From positions 10,340,001 through 10,404,000 of the forward strand of contig NC_060238.1 of the NCBI RefSeq assembly GCF_021155775.2: a stretch of DNA of 64,000 nucleotides, written 5' to 3'. The position numbers and the translations under genes are program-made. A model generated the notes under the pieces. The model was not told the origin of the DNA. It searched no databases and saw only the letters and a list, made by a program, of their open reading frames with translations. Position 1 is the first letter of the stretch. Every line of letters starts with the position of its first letter. This document shows, piece by piece, positions 1 to 11,237 of this stretch. This stretch comes from Neodiprion pinetum (taxonomy: Eukaryota; Arthropoda; Insecta; Hymenoptera; Diprionidae).

Positions 1-102
1 GACACGCGACATCATGGAAATGCAAGAGCATGTCCAAAGTTAACGCAACGGCACCTTGTATTGGACAGCACTTTAAAGATGTGCGTTCGACTCGCAACTC
101 AG
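1..102 (+). pseudogene. P-type transposase, 5'-truncated exon
   Basis: The frame starting at base 1 is open to a CAG|GTAAAT donor at 102/103 and ends in residues KMCVRLATQ. Joined to the next block it continues with VLSNSVVQ, the usual helix-rich region after the catalytic core of P-type transposases. A longer-looking frame that runs past the donor is only intron read-through. Confidence 0.65.
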
Positions 103-111
103 GTAAATATC

Positions 112-215
112 TTCCAACTAGCGCACTGTGCGACACAGTGCTTACATTTCCGATGTATTCGGACAAAAGAATACACTGGAAATAGAGGCACTGTCGCACA
201 GTGCGCTAGTTGGAA
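112..215. repeat. Short foldback element in P-type transposase intron
   Basis: Bases 112-141 (TTCCAACTAGCGCACTGTGC...) and 188-215 are near-perfect inverted copies with a loop of about 46 bases. The element lies wholly inside the intron 103-312. It could be a tiny MITE or a hairpin. No clear target duplication was found. Confidence 0.75.
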
Positions 216-312
216 AACCCCTATCTTCTTTGTTCTTTTTTTTCACTTTGCATAAATCTATTGTCTATTTTGGTTATAATATCATTTTCTTATTTTATGC
301 AAATCGTTTTAG

Positions 313-459
313 GTGCTTAGTAACTCCGTTGTGCAAGGACTACGCTTCTACCTATCTCACAATCCGGAAGTTCTGCGTGAAGGGTGCGAAGAAACGATGG
401 AATTTTGTAAACACATGAATGACATTTTCGATGCCCTGAATCGGAAAACTCCAAACTAA
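313..459 (+). pseudogene. P-type transposase, internal exon
   Basis: The block starts directly after a TTTTAG acceptor and encodes 48 residues ending ...MNDIFDALNRKTPN before TAA at 457-459. DIFDALN is a recognisable P-type transposase stretch. The stop is either an inactivating mutation or shows that the exon ends slightly earlier. Homology-like residues seem to continue beyond it to an AAGGTGTG donor-like site near 491. Confidence 0.65.
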
Positions 460-491
460 GGGCTTACTTCTGGAAATAAGGATTTCAAGGT

Positions 492-1045
492 GTGCATTTG
501 ATATTTATCTAAGGGGCGCGCGATGATTATTAAAGCTGAAAAATTTATGATATTTGTGGTTTCTTTTATCTTAATTATTTATACGAACAAAACTTTTCAT
601 AAAATATAGGGCATCTCAACGTTCACGAGAATTTTTTTTTTCGCCGTTGTACGTAAAAGTGCAACACCTGCTGAAGTTTGAACTTCAAGAATAACATGGC
701 AGACAGATACCGATATTAGTCTACTTTTTTTCTAAATATATATGTTTTATATAAATACATATACATATATTTATGCATTGTAGTAAAATATGAAAAAGTA
801 CGCAATTTTCAAAAACACTGTTTCTAATTTTTGTGCTTTAAACGAACGGGGCCGGAGGTATCACTAGAACCGTTTCCCATGTTATTTTTCAAGTTTTAAC
901 CTCAGCGCGTACTATGCATTTATTTACGACGTCAAAAAAAATTCTCCTGAACTTTAAGAGTTGCCTCATATTTTGTAAAAACATTAATTTATTTAAATAA
1001 TCAAGATTTCATGGCAATAAAAAAAAACCCAACGCCGTAAATTTT
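492..1045. other. AT-rich non-coding stretch between P-type exons
   Basis: No coding block, RNA gene or repeat structure was recognised. The sequence is AT-rich with poly-T runs and a short TATATA-rich part near 735-775. Probably intron or decayed transposon sequence. Confidence 0.4.
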
Positions 1046-1150
1046 TTGCCTCATCAATCAAAACGGCTGCTCAATGAATTTCATCTCCATTTTTTAAAAT
1101 TTGTCTTTTTCAATACTGCTATTTTATCAGTAGATCATACAAGATTGCCT

Positions 1151-1354
1151 GCAATGGCTGAACGACTGGAAGACGGTTGTACAACGGTTGACGGTTGCGA
1201 AGGTGAGATACCAGCTGAAGAGTATTTAACAAAGGAAACATCCAGGGCGTTACGAATATCTCTCACATCGACACTGGATATGTGCTGCTACCTCAGCGAA
1301 AATCTTGATTTTCAATATTTTTTGACAGGAAAAATCAATCAAGATAATTTGGAG
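1151..1354 (+). pseudogene. P-type transposase, internal exon with LTKETSRALR block
   Basis: The reading frame gives EEYLTKETSRALRISLTSTL followed by a conserved-looking FQYFLTGKINQDNLE, then a GT donor at 1355. In P/THAP9 transposases this joins the FFGTIRQ block, exactly what the next exon supplies. The 5' limit is uncertain, and the frame is open back to 1046. Confidence 0.7.
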
Positions 1355-1430
1355 GTACTTTTCTTCATAATACATTTATAAATGAAACAATGGAATTCCA
1401 TAAATTTACATGTCTACGGAATATTTTCAG

Positions 1431-1703
1431 AAATTCTTTGGAACCATTCGTCAAGCCGCTGGGAGCAATGAACACCCGAACAGCCCAACATTCTTACAGT
1501 TGTACAAACTGTTGTCGGTGTACAGCACCTTGAAACCTCCGAAGTTTGGGAATTGCACTGTATCGGACCAGCACTCGCCTAAAATACTTATATCGCTGAA
1601 CGATCTGAAGACAGCTTACGGCCAGAAGTCTGAGGGAAAGCTTTCGGAATATCGACAGCAGGTTCAGGTGAAACTGAACGATATCTTGGAGCACAGCGAA
1701 TGA
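1431..1703 (+). pseudogene. P-type transposase exon with FFGTIRQ block
   Basis: It starts after the TTTTCAG acceptor and continues the previous exon in phase (NLE|KFFGTIRQAAGSN). The frame runs to TGA at 1701-1703. The FFGTIRQAAG...PTFLQLYK region is a hallmark of the C-terminal half of P-type transposases. Confidence 0.75.
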
Positions 1704-2047
1704 GATGCAGATGATGTCATCGAATATAATCTTGACCATGACTACTCCTTATTCTCCATCCTGGACATTATTATTGAGTACGTGACAGGTCTCTCATTTT
1801 TAAATTTATTTCACTCAAACAATACTAATCAGCTGTAGGTATCTGCATTCTTCTCGTGTTGCCCTCCTTTGAACCTCCAATGCATGCATTAGTTGCACTT
1901 GTAAACATTCACTGACAGACAGAAGGTGCGAAGCTTATTATTTTTGTATATAATTCGCTAAAACGTAAATAAAATCTGCTTGAGGTGCATTGCACGAACT
2001 TTCCCTTTCGTATTACCCTCTTTTAAATCTTTCATGTATGGGTATTA

Positions 2048-2395
2048 GGGGCCGTCCATTAATCACGTGATCTTTTTTTAAGCATTTTTCAACCCCCTCT
2101 CCCCCTTGGTGATACGTGGTGAGGTTTAAGACTACCCCCCCCCCCCCCCACCCAACATCACGTGTATTTTTAGTATCTAAAAAAAATCTAAAATTTTTCA
2201 GAATATCTTAGAATATTATCCTAAGTACAGATATAAAATATAATCTTATCTTATTCTGATATTAAGGACCATGATAAAAATAAATACACGTGATATCTTA
2301 TTACACCCCCCCCCCCCCCTTGTGACATTTCGTGATTTTTGGCAACCCCCCCCCCCCCCCCCCTTTCAAGCCTTACGTGATTAACGGACGGCCCC
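2048..2395. mobile_element. 348-bp MITE, TTA target duplication
   Basis: The ends are inverted copies: GGGGCCGTCCATTAATCACG at the left and the complement of a near-identical sequence at the right. They are flanked by TTA at 2045-2047 and 2396-2398. The interior has long poly-C runs and no ORF. GGGCCGTCC-type ends with 3-bp targets suggest a PIF/Harbinger-like (ISL2EU-type) non-autonomous element; that class assignment is inference. It sits between two P-type transposase exons, so it inserted into that relic. Confidence 0.8.
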
Positions 2396-2483
2396 TTAGT
2401 TACACTTGTAGATATTGTTGGGTTGGACATTCGGCATCGTTGGGCATCATTTTACCTTTACAGGTTTTGTTTAACATACTTTT

Positions 2484-2903
2484 ATGGACTCAATAGGTTA
2501 TCTATGCAAGCAAGTGTTAAAAATGTACAATAGATGTACCGTTTGCCAGGAAGCGATCAGATTAGATTCTTCAACTAGGCCTTCTGTGTCGCACTTCATC
2601 GACCTGAAATCCAGAGGAGGATTGATCCACGCTGACTTGCGATTTTTCAATCTTATTTCTCACGCAGAGTCTTGTTTCGCGAAACATTCGTCGCTGGCCG
2701 ACGTTTTTGATAGTACCCTCGATGAAGTTTTGTCTTCCTATAAATTCACATTTCCATGTTCTGAGCACGCCTCCGATATCCTGTCATATGCCATTGTTTA
2801 TTATATTCGACTACGGATGAGGCAGAATGCCCATCAGCAAAATTTGAAACTTGTAAAGAAATTCGACGTTAAAAAAAAATTGTCAAAATTGACCAATCAA
2901 TAA
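2484..2903 (+). pseudogene. P-type transposase C-terminal exon
   Basis: This 139-residue frame has a CTVC pair near its start, the block FIDLKSRGGLIHAD and a basic C-terminus (KKFDVKKKLSKL) before TAA. The arrangement matches the C-terminal end of P-type/THAP9-like transposases. A TTTACAG acceptor lies at about 2457-2463. The few codons between that acceptor and the ATG contain a stop in this frame, so the true exon start is unresolved. Confidence 0.7.
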
Positions 2904-3184
2904 AATGGTCCAACACCAATTTCAATCATGTATCATATATTTAGTCCTTTCACATTTGTCCCGCAGTTAATAGTGATGTACAGATATTATTGCAATTAAA
3001 ACCAAGAAGTAATTTAAAAACTGTAACCGTCGAACAAGGTAAGCTATAGAAAAATAATATTAAAATGATTTATTTGAGAAAACTTATAATCACATTTCGA
3101 TAAACAAATGAAGCCTCATGATCTATATATACAGAAAAATCATACAAATAATAGTAACCAGAAATTAAATAAAGTTGAAAAAAT
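2904..3184. other. AT-rich sequence, no gene seen
   Basis: Downstream of the P-type relic. It is AT-rich and could be the 3' body of the tRNA-derived SINE that follows on the minus strand. No ORF of note. Confidence 0.35.
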
Positions 3185-3262
3185 TAACATTCTTATCAAT
3201 GGGATTCGAATTTCCGATCACTAGACCTTGTCGCCGAACCAATCGGCTAAGGAAGCTTCAAG
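3185..3262 (-). repeat. tRNA-like SINE head
   Basis: On the minus strand the sequence carries an A-box-like TTAGCCGATTGGTTCGG and a B-box-like ATTCGAATCCC spaced as in a tRNA gene. The cloverleaf is incomplete, so a tRNA-derived SINE or tRNA pseudogene is more likely than a functional tRNA. Confidence 0.5.
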
Positions 3263-3429
3263 AAATTAGTGAAAATAATGATACATGTTTATCAGGTTCA
3301 CTTGAGGTTTGAAGCTTTCCTGAATACAGAAATGAAATAAAAATTTGTATTTATTATTCGAACAAAAAAGTAATCAATTTCGCGCAAAGCAGTTCTGTAT
3401 TTTGCCGTAACATTCATATACATGTATGA

Positions 3430-3925
3430 CTGCGTATGAGTGTCAAAAAGATTGGTTAGGGTTCCGCCAAATAATAATAATAATCTTATGAATAACTCGT
3501 GGCGTCGCTCTTGTGGCCATAAGTTGTACTTTTGTTTCGGACATGAACGGACCACCGCCCACGGTCTTTCATACAGGTCTGGCAACGAAGGTAGTGGGGC
3601 TGGTTCATTTCACGGCCGGTTCTTTATCTTACTTTGTGGCCACCAGGTCGGCGTTGTGATCGAGCGATGGATAATCAACGCGTGCGCAATGCAGCGCCAA
3701 CCTAATAATAATATTATTATTGGCACATTTTCATCCCTACCATCCCTGCCCCACGTACATCCCTAGATAGCAGCGCCGCGACATGGCTATTTAAAACACT
3801 AAAAACCACGGACAGCAAGAAAACCACGCCGCTCTGTAAGAAACTGGCTTCGTTGCCAGACCTGTATGTAAGACCGTGCCACCGCCCGCCACGTTCGTTG
3901 CGAGACCTGTATGTGAGACCGTGAT
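3430..3925. repeat. Region with a 29-bp motif in three copies, one inverted
   Basis: The motif CTTCGTTGCCAGACCTGTAT (plus nine more bases ending GACCG) occurs at 3848-3876 and, diverged, at 3893-3921. Its inverted copy is at 3562-3590. Short (AAT)n/(ATT)n blocks lie at 3469-3484 and 3702-3722. This is probably part of an unclassified foldback or MITE-like repeat. No coding capacity was recognised. Confidence 0.55.
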
Positions 3926-4606
3926 CGTGACACACCAACTTTTTAGAAATTGATAGAGACCGTGCTTATAGACTTTTACGCCAACTAGTGGCAAATATCC
4001 AAAGCAGTTGGGATGATGTACTCAAGAGTAAACCACCGTGGGTGCCATCTTTGTAGTCGACGGCAGAGTTGACTGGTGGCCAACGTAGGAACTTCCGCGA
4101 TCAGGAGCGTACACATATGCAAAATCATTTATGGTGCCTTCAGGGTCCCAAATTTCTGAAATTTTCTTTGACGAGACATATGCAGGACATTGACTCTTTG
4201 GTATCAAAGACTGATGCAGTTGTAACGATGTATAGTTTTTTTGCTATCATTTCTGTATTGTGTTCCAGAACAGAAAACTACTTCACATTCAATCAACGTA
4301 TGTAACAGCTTGTTCAATTCAGTAGAAAAAGTCAATAATAAACTTGTCGATGATTCATAGTAATAATTGCTTACACAGAGATATTTCACTATTCGACATA
4401 ATAACGTAGCCTTACACTGGTCTTTAAAAATAATAGGATTATCAAATAGATTCAACAATATTTTGAAACAGAACAGAAGTACGCATTTATGTTAGTATCG
4501 AAGTGTACAGGATAATTACTTGTAAATTTTTTAATTTCACATACTATTAGTTACAAAAATTTAGAAAAATGTTTTCATAAATAGTTCAACACAAATATGA
4601 TATATC
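3926..4606. other. Unassigned sequence
   Basis: No gene, RNA or clear repeat was recognised. Short random frames only. AT-rich toward the right. Confidence 0.3.
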
Positions 4607-4607
4607 G

Positions 4608-5793
4608 ATGACCAATGTTATTCTTGGATATGAAGGTCACAACTCAAAACACTTTTGTATAGTGTTAACGTTTCAGCCCTGATGGGGGCCCTCCTCAGAA
4701 CCAATTAATTTAAACCATCTGTCACGAACAAAAATGATAAAATAATGTACAACTCTGTTATAACAAAATTAAACAGAAGTGGTTTAGATAATAAGCAGGG
4801 ATGTTTATGCGGACATAAATGAGAGGAATTACCTAGTGTGGGATGCCACTTTTAATTACAGCAGACAGGGAACACTATTAAGTAGTGAATGCGTGTTGGT
4901 AAATAGAAACAATAAGAAACAAAAACCGAAACGCACTGCGATCGCGATACGTAGTTCCCAAGATTTCATCCTTGTTGTTAATTTGATAAAATAAAACACA
5001 ACAGCCGTTATAGGTTTAAATCAAGAGCACATTTGCACATTGATGACAGTTGAAGACAGATAGCATTTCTGCAACTTCATCCGAAGGGAAGGCTTGAAGT
5101 CCAGTTTGTTGAGACAATATTGTTAAAGATCATCCAAAACCAAATCCGACAAAATTGGAGCGAGCGGCGAGCCCATCGGTAAACCATAAGTTTGAGCATA
5201 TATATTCTGATTAAATTTAAATATGGCAGCCTCAAAACAGATGTGTAATGCTTTTATAAGTTCATTAAGTGGGACAGGAATTTTGTCCACCAACTGATGC
5301 CAACGCTGTTTCACCGCTACTATCGATATCGATCTCCCCCCACTACACACTGGACGTTCCACATGTGTAAATGTGCTCTTGATTTAAACCTATAACGGCT
5401 GTTGTGTTTTATTTTATCAAATTAACAACAAGGATGAAGTCTTGGGAACTACGTATCGCGATCGCAGTGTGTTTCGGTTTTTGTTTTTTATTGTTTCTAT
5501 TTACCAACGCGCATTCACTACTTAATAGTGTTCCCTGTCTGCTGTAATTGGAAGTGTCATCCCACACTAGGTAATTCCTTTCATTTATATCTGCATAAAC
5601 ATCCCTGCTTATTATATAAACCACTTCTGTTTAATTTTGTTATAACGGAGTTGTACACTATTTTATCATTTTTGTTCGTGACAGATGGTTTAAATAAATT
5701 GGTTCTGAGGAGCGCCCCCATCAGGGCTGAAACGTTAACACTATAAAAAAGTGTTTTGAGTTGTGACCTTCATATCCAAGAATAACATTAGTC
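4608..5793 (-). mobile_element. Penelope-like element fragment with inverted arms
   Basis: Two arms of about 430 bp (4608-5041 and 5364-5793) are inverted copies of each other and enclose an RT fragment on the minus strand. The arms contain the segment CTGATGGGGGC...GAAACGTT, similar to the conserved part of Penelope pLTRs that can fold as a hammerhead ribozyme. The fold was not computed. Penelope-like elements often carry terminal repeats in inverted partial arrangements, which fits. Most of the RT and all of the GIY-YIG part are missing, so this is a short relic. Confidence 0.75.
5123..5362 (-). pseudogene. Penelope-type reverse transcriptase fragment
   Basis: A 79-residue frame ends YGLPMGSPLAPILSDLVLDD, the RT motif (G-x-PMGSPLSP) typical of Penelope-like elements, preceded by the family-like stretch IPVPLNELIKALHICFEAA. 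The catalytic YxDD part that should follow is absent. After the TAA the frame gives unrelated residues and runs into the left inverted arm. The fragment has therefore lost activity. Confidence 0.8.
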
Positions 5794-7123
5794 AACAAGT
5801 CATCAAGGTCAAGGAAAAATCGTCTTCAATATCATATATCATTGGAGTGGTCGTTAGAAAGCTTATCTGAAAAAGATACAGAAGATTGCCTATAAAAAAA
5901 AAATTAGAAAATTCTTCGAATATTGGAGATGCACAAAAACCCTCGATGACGATGATCGATCGCCAACTTCAAGTGATGAATCATAAGTGCGAATTGGGAA
6001 TAAGGACTGATTGATTTGTGATTAAATTATAAATTATTCATCTCTTTTTATCTTCAATATTCTAAGAATTTTTCTGCCATGGATTAAATTGTTTCAAGAG
6101 TGTCAGCATACAAAGCTATGATTTTTTCCTCATTTCCCCACTACAATGGAAATACTGTTAAAATAGCGGATGTGAATAGTTCATTTTTCACATAGAATTT
6201 TCATCATCGGTGATTATTAGCGGTTCTTGCCCAAATTCGATACTCAAAATGAATTTATGCTCACAGGCACCCGTTTTAATTGAACTAGAATGCCGAAATT
6301 TTGACCCAATTTTTTCAAATTTCTTTTTACCCGATCTAGGAGGTGCTGAGCCGGTTCAAATACAACAATGACTTTTTTAAGGATCAGTCTAATAATTATG
6401 CTGCTACATTATAATGCTACATGCCTTGCTTCTTGTATTGTCATGCTGATCGCTATTTCGAAATCAAGCGTGTACTCAACGCATCAATCAACCTTCAGCG
6501 TCCGACGTCCTGTAAAATAAGAAACGATTATTTCGAAAATTGCTTTCCAATATCTCGTATGAGTTGTAATTTGAGAAAATGAGATACAGAAAATCAGTTA
6601 TGTGGTATGTTGAGCTATGTCTACCTATCATCCAGTATGATCACTAAGATCTGTAAACTCACTCCACATCATCTTCGTCGCATTTCCAAGCTGCAGAATA
6701 TCGTCTTTAGGGTCGTAGTTTTCCCACATCACACCATTTTTAAGGTGTTACCGTACACATTATAGACTCCGTCAAAGTTGTCTTGTAGCATCGCTTCGTA
6801 CAATTTTGTACATTTTCAACTCAGTGCTTTCTTGGAGCCCTTGCTGGATTCATTTTGTGCCTTTCGATCTTCCAGGCTGTGTTCAAGCGAATAAGTTGCA
6901 GATCTCAATCATGTTCAGTATATACCTGGCACAGCAGTTTTTTGAAGATGAAGGTACTTCATCTAGAAATTTAAAAACAAATCTTCAGTACGCTTCCAAG
7001 GAAGCACAGCTGTTATCAGCTAGTGTCATATTACATAGCGCATAACATTTTTTAGACAAAACATATAAAGTATGCAAATAAACTGTCATCTAAGCTTTTT
7101 TAGTTTTATCGCGTTACTCAATT
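5794..7123. other. Unassigned sequence
   Basis: No recognisable gene, RNA or terminal repeat. Minus-strand frames in 6600-7000 may be decayed upstream or downstream parts of the transposase-like fragment at 7124-7351, but I could not align them to anything. Confidence 0.3.
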
Positions 7124-7351
7124 TCATATCATAATTGGGATGATTAAAAAAATTGCTTGTACTTGGAATTCGGTAGTCGGATTCTTTTCCATCGTAGCAC
7201 TCAACTTTGAGTACGACTCTGGTATGTTGAATTGTACGACATCCCCAGCAGATTGAGTGTTATAGAAATGTCCTCTTTCGTAATGAATCCGCTTTCCTCC
7301 GTTGAACTTTCTGACGATAGCATTGTAGCTTTCGACAGTGTTACTGGTCAA
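7124..7351 (-). pseudogene. Transposon-encoded protein fragment (NxVExYNxIVxKFxGGKRI type)
   Basis: The 75-residue frame contains NTVESYNAIVRKFNGGKRIH followed by a stretch resembling SYxTRCxAAVVxYN. I recall this block from large insect proteins that end in a YqaJ-type exonuclease domain and are often transposon-linked. It is therefore possibly related to the exonuclease fragment at 42226-42452. The frame is cut upstream by the inverted-repeat element at 7366-8046. Family assignment is from memory and uncertain. Confidence 0.45.
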
Positions 7352-7365
7352 ATTGTACAGAAAAT

Positions 7366-8046
7366 GTAAGAAGGATTTTGGATCTGTAGGTCATCAAAAC
7401 AACAATATAGTTTGCTTCAACGTTTCGACTCTAATTTCGGGTCATCTTCAGGATGGTTTAATTGAATTTTTCCTATTGACAAACAGAAACTCTATTTCTA
7501 CAACTTGCTGATAGGTGAAGGAAGGAAATCATGCATGATTTTGAACACATGTGTCTTTCAACTTTCACTACAACTTCTAATTTGTTGTTTAACTAAAGAT
7601 CAACTCAGTTTGATGGAAAGTTGGAAAAGAAAGAGCGTGAAAATTGAAAAAAAACCCTCTTCAAGCCGGATTCGTTAAATATTGGTAATGTTTAGACTAA
7701 AATTCGTTCTTTGCCTTTCCTTTTAATTTGTATACATACAAGTAAGTGTTAATAACGGGCATGTCCATTGTTACCCCGCTGTTGATGTTTTTATATAATA
7801 TATTTACCATTCAAATAAAGTGAATCGTGTGTGATGGTGTTTCGCTTATAAGGTTAGTTATCAATAATTTTTCAAGTTGTTTCATTTGCATCTTTGCCTA
7901 TCAGCAAGTTGTGAAAATAAGGTTTTTGTTTGTCAATACAAAAAATTCAATTAAACCGTCCTGAGGATGACCTGAAATTAGGGTCAAAACGTTCATACAA
8001 ACCATATCGTTGTTTTGATGACCTACATATCCAAGATCCTTCTTAC
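7366..8046. mobile_element. Penelope pLTR-like inverted pair
   Basis: Arms of about 175 bp (7366-7540 and 7870-8046) are inverted copies. Each includes a motif of the form CCTGAGGATGACC...GGGTCAAAACGTT (right arm, about 7959-8002), the layout of the hammerhead-containing pLTR end of Penelope-like elements. The roughly 330-bp centre has no RT frame. It interrupts the transposase-like fragment immediately to its left. Confidence 0.6.
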
Positions 8047-9350
8047 ATAAACTTTTTAGGTCAAGACTATTTTTACATTATACAGAAAACTTTCAGCATG
8101 CCAACTGAGTTGGGAAGTCGCTTTAGAGATCCTGTCGTACAATCCCAGCTCAATCACAACCGACATAATTTTTTCTGTCGCGTTTCGGAATACTACTTTG
8201 CAAATGTTGATTTAATTATTAATATTCATAAAATTAAAGTTTCTGATTAGATTTATAAACTATAACTGCAGTAACCTCAACCAGTTTTTCTTCCACTAGC
8301 TAACATATTTCACGATTCAAACCTTGTTTTTGTAATATTGGAGCTAAAATATGTATCCACAAACATTTGACGGCAAGTCTCACAATAACATTCTATCTGA
8401 AGTCGAAAGCAGAATAACGAATAATGTAGTTCAGAATAATTTGTCAATGGATCTCATTGGCGTTTTGCAATTATATGTCGGTGGAGATTTTCATCAGAGG
8501 TAAACAATGAAAAGTTTGAGGTTATACAGGCAAATTACGTGTCGTTATTCTCACGACTTATTCAAAATTGATATGCATTTCATATGGCCAATACGACGAT
8601 CTGGCAAATTATAATAAATATAAATAATTTCAAATATTTTGTTCAAATACTTACCTGCATATTTCAGCGTCGATTCTTCATATCGGTCGAAAGTCATGGA
8701 TGGATTACTCGACACTTTCGGGGCTGCTTACAGCGGTTTAACCCACTCAAGCTGTATGTGTAGTGTACTACACAAGCTGTGCATAGGTATGCGTGTGCAG
8801 CGGACGGGGCACACGGAAATTTACGCTTGGCTGTGGCCCGGCCTCGCTAGCTCAGCCACAAGTCAAAAAGTTAATGGTGGCGCCATCTAGTATCACTGAA
8901 TTTTTGCATCGTAAAATATCAGTAAATAGTAGTGTAGTCGAGATAGTCATAAAAATAGCCTTAAATGGAAATAATTAGGGAAAGTGATTTTTTCCTTTGA
9001 AACTTCGCGGCGGGAGGTGGTTGAAAGTCTAAATCTCAATTTTTGGGAAAATCCCGCCATTGCGTTCGCTGCCATCTTGATTCAGAGTTCTATTTTTTCA
9101 TTTTTCTGACATAACTCGTAAATTTACAACTTTAGAGCAAAAATGGTTTAATCCAAAATTGTTGGAAATTTAATGTCCCATAAGTTGGGTCATTATTATT
9201 TCTACGCTAGGATCAATATTTGCAGAGTTATAACATCAAGTTTTTCAAAAAAATCGTAATAAGTGGGATTTTATTTCCTTCAACATTGGTTTTCACACTT
9301 TTTTTACTTCACGAACAATATTTTCGGATTTATATATACATGTATATATA
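8047..9350. other. Unassigned sequence
   Basis: Frames up to 106 codons occur, but none resembles a known protein. No inverted or direct repeats were noticed. The part from 8740 to 8890 is less AT-rich than its surroundings. Confidence 0.3.
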
Positions 9351-9932
9351 TTGTAACGTATATTGGAAAACCCCCGAACTGGGTATACATCCGAAAATAT
9401 ATATATATTTTATATATATGTCAGCTTTGTGTACACGCCGATAAATCTCGTACGTCAAGAGAGGTCGTCAGTTGACGAACCAGTGAAGCAAAGCAAAGAA
9501 AGAGAGTTCATAATAAAGAGAAAAATAGAAAGACCCGACGCAAGTCATCGTGTCAAGAACGTCGTGTTAAGAAATTATAAACTTTATTGATAATTAGATA
9601 ACTACTAGAGTGCGAGCTTGTACAAAAATCTACAAGAGTTGGAACCGCATACTTATAGAGAAGCACAATATAATATAGAGGAGTACAAACATTTAATTGT
9701 TGATTCTCTATATTTTGATGTTAGCAAAACGTCGTATATCTTTGTAATCAAGAATGATCGTGTTATTCATAAACTCTATATTGTTAGACGAATCGACATG
9801 GTGTTTTTACTTTGGGCGATCTTCATGAAGGGAAAAAACAATATACATATATGTATATATTAACTTTTTGATAAAAATATATACATATTTTCGGATGTAT
9901 ACTCAGTTCAGGGGTTTTCCAATATACGTCAC
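9351..9932. mobile_element. 0.58-kb element with 50-bp terminal inverted repeats
   Basis: The first 50 bases (from TTGTAACGTATATTGG to CATCCGAAAATAT) and the inverted last 50 bases differ at about three positions. Both sides are flanked by TATATA sequence, which hides any target duplication. No coding frame of note lies inside. It is a MITE-like non-autonomous element. The TG...CA ends would also allow a small LTR-type element. Confidence 0.65.
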
Positions 9933-10269
9933 AATATATATGTATATTGGGGTGTTTCAAGAGAAGAATTTTTTTTCTCCTTATAATGTCCAAAAATTGA
10001 TAGTATACCTAAAAACAAAAATTTTGGCGCCGATATAATCTCTCAATATCAATAGTAAGGTTTGTCTTTATCCATTTCTTTATTTTCCATTCAAATAACA
10101 TGGGAAATTTTTTATTTTTTTTTTATTATATTTTCGGATTTATATATAATCCGAAAATACCGATAGTGGAGTGAAAAAAGTGTGAGAACCAAAGTTGGAG
10201 GAAATAAAATTCCACTCATTACGATTTTTTTGATAAACTTCTCGATAAATATATATATTTATATGTATA
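9933..10269. other. AT-rich stretch with a short inverted motif
   Basis: The motif TTTCGGATTTATATATAATC around 10133-10157 is self-complementary and echoes the ends of the preceding element, suggesting a degraded second copy. No gene. Confidence 0.35.
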
Positions 10270-10530
10270 GGCGGCACCACTGAACCTCGGAAGTGAAAAG
10301 AGCTATTACAGAGTGCTCTCAAAGTTAGGTATTTTGCCTGTTGTGACAAGTTATCGTAATTTGAGCTTTCTGTATCACCGAATGCGCAAAATTGAGCTTC
10401 ATCGTTCTGAATCGATGCAATTCGTGAAACCTGTGTGATTCTGTAACAATCCGTTCTCTTCTGTGCCAGACAGCAGCTCATAGGTTAAGGTAAGAGTGTT
10501 TCACCCACTCTTCAGTACGGCCCTCGTCTT

Positions 10531-11237
10531 ATGGATAACAACGCCATCCCGGGACCTAGTGTGGACAACACCTCGACTCTTCCCGGTACACCTACAACCG
10601 ACGGTAACTCACGAATAAATACTCCAGTAAACATCACTCCAAAGCCAGGAAGGCCGACTGATCAGCAACTCCTGGATACAGCCAGTCAGTCGAGCACTCT
10701 TATCACGAATTGGACGGTGGAAAAGATGAGAAGGAAAAGATCTTTAGAGGACACACAGCACCCGGACGACTCTGAAATCGAGTCTAAAACACCTAAAAAG
10801 CTAAACACACAATTAAGTCCTGTCACGCCGGTTAACACCGATCATCCTGACAACATGGATCAAATCCTTAAAGAAATTGCTGCTCTAAGAGCAAACCAAG
10901 ATAAACAGTACAAAGAAATTGAAGAAAAATTTAAAGAAAATTTCAAGGAAGACCAGGCCTCTTTTACAGAATTAAAATCTGGGCTGAAAAAATTGGAAGA
11001 AGAATTGAATACGACAAAGTTGGATCTGACTAGTGGTATTAAAGAACTAGAAAAAAATACGGTCAAGATGAGCCAGTCAAACTCTGTTCCGACAGATCCG
11101 ACCTCCTCAAATCCCAATTCTTGGGTGTCAAACCCAATGATTGAGGAGATCTCGTTTCTCACCAGTAAGCTAAACTCGCTCGAAAAGCGAAGCAGAAAAA
11201 CTAACATTTCCATTACAGGCTTCACTTGTTTCACTAG
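10531..11237 (+). pseudogene. LINE-A ORF1, N-terminal part
   Basis: It starts at ATG 10531. It is rich in P/T/S at first, then has a coiled-coil-like segment (EIAALRANQDKQYKEIEEKF, about 110-180 residues in) and ends with RSRKTNISITGF, which resembles the start of an RNA-binding domain of LINE ORF1 proteins. Such proteins coat element RNA and form the RNP. The natural frame is broken at 11237 by Polinton-A. The 16 or so bases that still read in frame inside the Polinton end are not part of the gene. Confidence 0.75.
11232..11237. repeat. Target-site duplication of Polinton-A, left
   Basis: CACTAG precedes the AGTAGATTG terminus and is repeated exactly at 27023-27028. Six bases is the duplication length typical of Polinton/Maverick elements. 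Confidence 0.9.

Larger units (their letters stand above)
1..2903 (+). mobile_element. Decayed P-superfamily DNA transposon (multi-exon transposase relic)
   Basis: Five separated coding blocks (1-102, 313-459, about 1151-1354, 1431-1703, 2484-2903) read in order on the plus strand and resemble successive parts of P-element/THAP9-type transposases. I recognise the family from the blocks reading VLSNSVVQGLRFY, FFGTIRQAAGSN and TFLQLYKLLSVYS. Three junctions look like real introns: CAG|GT at 102/103, AG at 311-312, GAG|GT at 1354/1355 and TTTTCAG ending at 1430. In-frame stops (457-459 and 1701-1703) suggest a pseudogene, although some may be exon ends I misplace. The 5' end lies outside the window. 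I could not identify terminal inverted repeats, so the limits are those of the coding homology. A domesticated P-derived host gene is the alternative, but the interruptions argue against it. Confidence 0.75.

Noticed and set aside
9300..9475. Short overlapping frames near TATATA tracts
   Set aside because: Low-complexity AT sequence at the edge of a MITE-like element; no homology pattern.
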